Shown in pieces: positions 5,226 to 7,080 of a stretch of DNA of 7,080 nucleotides. The notes under the pieces are model-generated. The model saw only the letters and a list, made by a program, of their open reading frames with translations. It searched no databases and was not told the DNA's origin. The stretch is from an uncultured Oscillospiraceae bacterium. Its GTDB lineage: Bacteria > Bacillota > Clostridia > Oscillospirales > Oscillospiraceae. The position numbers and the translations under genes are program-made. How positions within the stretch are numbered: position 1 is the stretch's first letter; every line of letters starts with the position of its first letter. Location: positions 1 to 7,080 of the forward strand of contig CAAELC010000137.1 of NCBI GenBank assembly GCA_900756715.1, read 5' to 3'.

Positions 5226-6545
5226 TCAATCCTCGGGCGCGGCTACTACAGCAGAGGGATTGGGAGCGCCGGTGGCCTTGGCAACAGCCAGACCAATCAG
5301 ACCGAAGATAACGGTGGGCAGAATCCAGGACAGACCCAGATCGAACAGAGGCATCTTGTGCAGGAAGCCGATGGTCACGCCGAACAGAGCGTCGATGGAG
5401 CACAGAGCGCTCCACAGCAGGGCGCCGCCTGCGGCGAAACGGCTGATATAGTCATGCACATTGGGGATGGCCACTGCGATAAAGATGACCGTAACCACAG
5501 GGGGATACACCAGATCCAGAATGGGACCGGCGATGGAAATGATGCGGTCCAGACCCAGATTGGAAACCACAGCGGAGAAGATGCACATAGCGATGACGAT
5601 AGCCTTGTAGGAGACCTTGCCCTTGCTGACGCCGGAGAAGAATCCGGCCACAATGCCCGTCAGGCCGATGGCGGTGGTCAGGCAGGCCAGACCAACCACG
5701 ACACCGAAGATGATGGTACCGGCCTTGCCCATGAGGGCGTATACAATGGCCAGGATCAGCTCGGAACGGCTGATATCGGAGGTGTAGATACCGGAAACGG
5801 TGGCGCCCAGATAGGCCAGACCCATGTAAACCAAAAGCAGCAGCACGCCGCACAGGATGGAAGCGCCGGCCATGGTAGCGGTTTCTTTTTTCTTGGAGTA
5901 GCCCTTTGCCATGATGCTTTGCAGGGCGATCAGGCCGGTGGGCACAGCGCCGATGGCGTCAAGGGTCTGATAGCCGTTTTTCAGGCCGGAGCCGAGGACA
6001 TTGTCAATCTGCGCGGCAGTGATGTCGCCGATGGGATTGAAGATGCCCATGATGATAATAATAGCCAGACCAAGCAGCAGCAGGGGGGTGAGAATCTTGC
6101 CGACGATGTCCACAACGGCGGTTTCCTTGATGGTCAGCGCCAGAACGATGGCGAAGAAGATCACGGAGAACAGCGCGGTGGGGATGCCGCTGATGTTGGG
6201 GGCGATGCCCAGCTCATAGGTGGTGGCGGCGGTGCGGGGGACAGCGATGAAGGGGCCGACACACAGCAGGCAGATAGCTACCAGCACCGTGCCCACGGTT
6301 TTGCCGATGCGGTTGAACACCGCTTCGGTGCTGCCCATGCGCAGCAGGGCGAAGCAGCCCATCAGCGCCAGACCGCAGTCACCAATAAAGAACATCAGAA
6401 AGCCGGCGAACCACTGGTCACCGGATTCCATGCCGATGTACGGGGGGAACACGGTGTTGCCTGCGCCGAAGAACATGGAGAACAGAGCAAAGCCCACAAC
6501 CACCATGTCCTGCACGCTAAGACCTTGTTTTTCTTTCAAACTCAT
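5226..6545 (-). CDS. brnQ: Branched-chain amino acid:cation symporter, BrnQ/LIVCS family
   Basis: A 439-residue integral membrane protein with about a dozen hydrophobic segments, the normal size for the family that imports leucine, isoleucine and valine with Na+ or H+. Diagnostic segments are FFGAGNTVFPPYIG (25-38), GPFIAVPRTAATTYE (97-111) and GLKNGYQTLDA (187-197). These correspond to the family's conserved 'FGAGN-FPP', 'PRTA' and 'GY-TMDA' regions. The C-terminus is a short soluble tail rich in Ala and Pro. The ATG at 6545 follows GAGGAGG (about 6556-6562) at roughly 10 bases. It is transcribed alone, with its own promoter and a strong terminator, and is divergent from a LysR-type gene that may control it. 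The plus strand carries a long open frame opposite this gene, which is a composition artefact. Specificity within branched-chain amino acids cannot be read from sequence. Confidence 0.95.
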   Translation of the reverse strand: MSLKEKQGLSVQDMVVVGFALFSMFFGAGNTVFPPYIGMESGDQWFAGFLMFFIGDCGLALMGCFALLRMGSTEAVFNRIGKTVGTVLVAICLLCVGPFIAVPRTAATTYELGIAPNISGIPTALFSVIFFAIVLALTIKETAVVDIVGKILTPLLLLGLAIIIIMGIFNPIGDITAAQIDNVLGSGLKNGYQTLDAIGAVPTGLIALQSIMAKGYSKKKETATMAGASILCGVLLLLVYMGLAYLGATVSGIYTSDISRSELILAIVYALMGKAGTIIFGVVVGLACLTTAIGLTGIVAGFFSGVSKGKVSYKAIVIAMCIFSAVVSNLGLDRIISIAGPILDLVYPPVVTVIFIAVAIPNVHDYISRFAAGGALLWSALCSIDALFGVTIGFLHKMPLFDLGLSWILPTVIFGLIGLAVAKATGAPNPSAVVAAPED

Positions 6546-6603
6546 TCCTAAATTTCCTCCTCATTTTCCCAAAAATGCCTAACTCTCTCGCGGGATTACA
6601 CCG

Positions 6604-6632
6604 AATATACCATGGTTCGCAAAAACAGGGAA
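6604..6632 (-). promoter_or_regulatory. Promoter of brnQ
   Basis: On the minus strand there is -10 TATATT (6604-6609, 5 of 6) preceded by TGG (extended -10), a 17-base spacer and a weak -35 TTCCCT (6627-6632). The predicted start near 6597 leaves a leader of about 50 bases. An 8-base palindrome ACCATGGT (6609-6616) covers the TG element. The poor -35 would suit activation by a regulator such as the divergent LysR-type protein, but this is inference. Confidence 0.6.
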
Positions 6633-6670
6633 TCGTACAAAATTTATGATGCCATTAAAAAAATGAATAC

Positions 6671-6717
6671 CACCCAAAGGGTGAGGGCTGGTTTAGTAAA
6701 AAATAACGAAAATTTCG
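6671..6717. repeat. Inverted repeats between the divergent promoters
   Basis: Two short perfect inverted repeats lie between the two -35 elements: CACCC-AAA-GGGTG (6671-6683) and CGAAA-A-TTTCG (6707-6717). The first is the only G/C-rich patch in this part of an otherwise A/T-rich 258-base region. LysR-type regulators bind dyads of the T-N11-A kind upstream of divergent promoters, so these are reasonable places to look for the binding site. Neither is a clear consensus match. Confidence 0.35.
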
Positions 6718-6729
6718 GTTGTTGGTATC

Positions 6730-6758
6730 TTGAAATGAAAAAAACTATGTGATATGAT
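6730..6758 (+). promoter_or_regulatory. Promoter of the LysR-type regulator gene
   Basis: On the plus strand there is -35 TTGAAA (6730-6735, 5 of 6), a 17-base spacer and -10 TATGAT (6753-6758, 5 of 6) preceded by TGA (extended -10). The predicted start near 6765 gives a leader of about 40 bases. Taking -35 and -10 together, this is one of the best promoter matches in the window. Confidence 0.78.
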
Positions 6759-6803
6759 AAAAACAGGAAAAAATTTTTGGTGAAATTGTGGGACGTGTAA
6801 AAT

Positions 6804-7080
6804 ATGGATGATACCACACTGCGCGCTTTGTTTACCGTGATACAATGCGGCAGCTTCAGCAAGGCAGCCGCACAGTTGGGTTACACCCAATCAGGCATTA
6901 CACATATGATGAACCGGCTGGAAACAGAACTGGGCTGCCGCCTGTTTCAGCGCACCAGTCACGGCGTTCATCTGTCAAAGGCGGGAGAGCATTTGCTGCC
7001 CTATATGCAGGATGTGCTGGCTGCCTGCGATACCCTGCGGCAGGAGGCCAGCGGCAGCAGCGAGGCCAGCAGCCGCGTGC
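6804..7080 (+). CDS. LysR-family transcriptional regulator (N-terminal part, cut by window edge)
   Basis: The first 92 residues are visible and the gene continues past the right edge. The sequence MDDTTLRALFTVIQCGSFSKAA starts a typical LysR winged helix-turn-helix: the helix-turn-helix spans about 18-37 (SFSKAAAQLGYTQSGITHMM), followed by NRLETELGCRLFQR (37-50) and a conserved LSKAGEHLLPY (57-67) leading into the linker helix. The effector-binding domain lies outside the window, so the ligand cannot be judged. An in-frame TAA at 6798-6800 rules out any earlier start. The ribosome site is weak (GGGAC about 10 bases upstream), unlike most other genes here, which may keep expression low. The gene is divergent from brnQ, the classic layout for a LysR regulator controlling its neighbour and itself; that role is inferred. 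Confidence 0.93.
   Translation, partial: MDDTTLRALFTVIQCGSFSKAAAQLGYTQSGITHMMNRLETELGCRLFQRTSHGVHLSKAGEHLLPYMQDVLAACDTLRQEASGSSEASSRV

Noticed and set aside
5358..6551. Long plus-strand open frame (397 codons) opposite brnQ
   Set aside because: It is an exact antisense shadow of a clear transporter gene. The translation is low-complexity (Gly, Asp, Gln, His-rich) with no recognisable domain, and no ribosome site was seen. GC-rich genes often produce such frames.
6546..6603. T-box or other riboswitch in the brnQ leader
   Set aside because: The predicted leader is only about 50 bases, with no specifier stem, no T-box sequence and no terminator hairpin.
6654..6683. Terminator on the minus strand formed by CACCC-AAA-GGGTG followed by T7
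   Set aside because: The stem is only 5 base pairs, the T-run is separated by about 6 bases, and it lies upstream of the predicted brnQ transcript start.
6700..6787. Possible CodY boxes (AATTTTCWGAAAATT) controlling brnQ
   Set aside because: Two stretches (6700-6714 on the minus strand, 6772-6786 on the plus strand) match only about 10 of 15 positions in A/T-rich DNA, which is expected by chance.
6644..6862. Small minus-strand open frame across the brnQ/LysR intergenic region
   Set aside because: It overlaps the start of the LysR-type gene antisense, has no ribosome site, and its Phe-rich translation reflects A/T-rich DNA.

Overview
The window looks like chromosomal DNA of a GC-rich Firmicute, most likely a gut Clostridia of the Oscillospiraceae type. 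This is inferred from G/C-rich coding sequence next to A/T-rich intergenic DNA, strong AAGGAGG-type ribosome sites, sigma-A-like promoters, and the protein families present. Seven of the eight genes lie on the minus strand. Only the last, a LysR-type regulator cut by the right edge, is on the plus strand. No rRNA, tRNA, CRISPR array, insertion sequence or phage gene was seen.

Reading left to right: a hairpin (13-51) ends a DeoR-family regulator (67-819), which has its own promoter (875-903). A perfect palindromic terminator (930-962) ends an unrecognised 158-residue coiled-coil protein (979-1455), which has its own promoter and a structured leader (1470-1551). Then comes a tightly packed four-gene operon read right to left: radical SAM/SPASM protein (4193-5047), MutY adenine glycosylase (3116-4186), thymidine kinase (2529-3116) and PflX-like radical SAM protein (1663-2532). 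Its junctions are a 6-base gap, a TGATG overlap and an ATGA overlap. The operon promoter (5079-5107) abuts the terminator (5104-5151) of the next gene, a BrnQ-type branched-chain amino acid transporter (5226-6545). BrnQ is divergent from the LysR-type gene (6804 to the edge) across a 258-base A/T-rich control region with one promoter for each direction.

Functionally, the operon joins thymidine salvage (Tdk) and repair of 8-oxoguanine:A mispairs (MutY) with two radical SAM proteins of unknown substrate. Three of its four products have iron-sulfur ligand sets, and the fourth has a zinc site. The LysR-type protein is a natural candidate regulator of brnQ because of the divergent arrangement; this is inference.

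Five promoters could be read by eye. All five have a TG dinucleotide in the extended -10 position and a 17-base spacer, while their -35 hexamers range from perfect to poor. No clear defence, mobile or otherwise novel system was found. The best candidates for something undescribed are the radical SAM/tdk/mutY operon and the palindrome-plus-leader control region of the unknown 158-residue protein.
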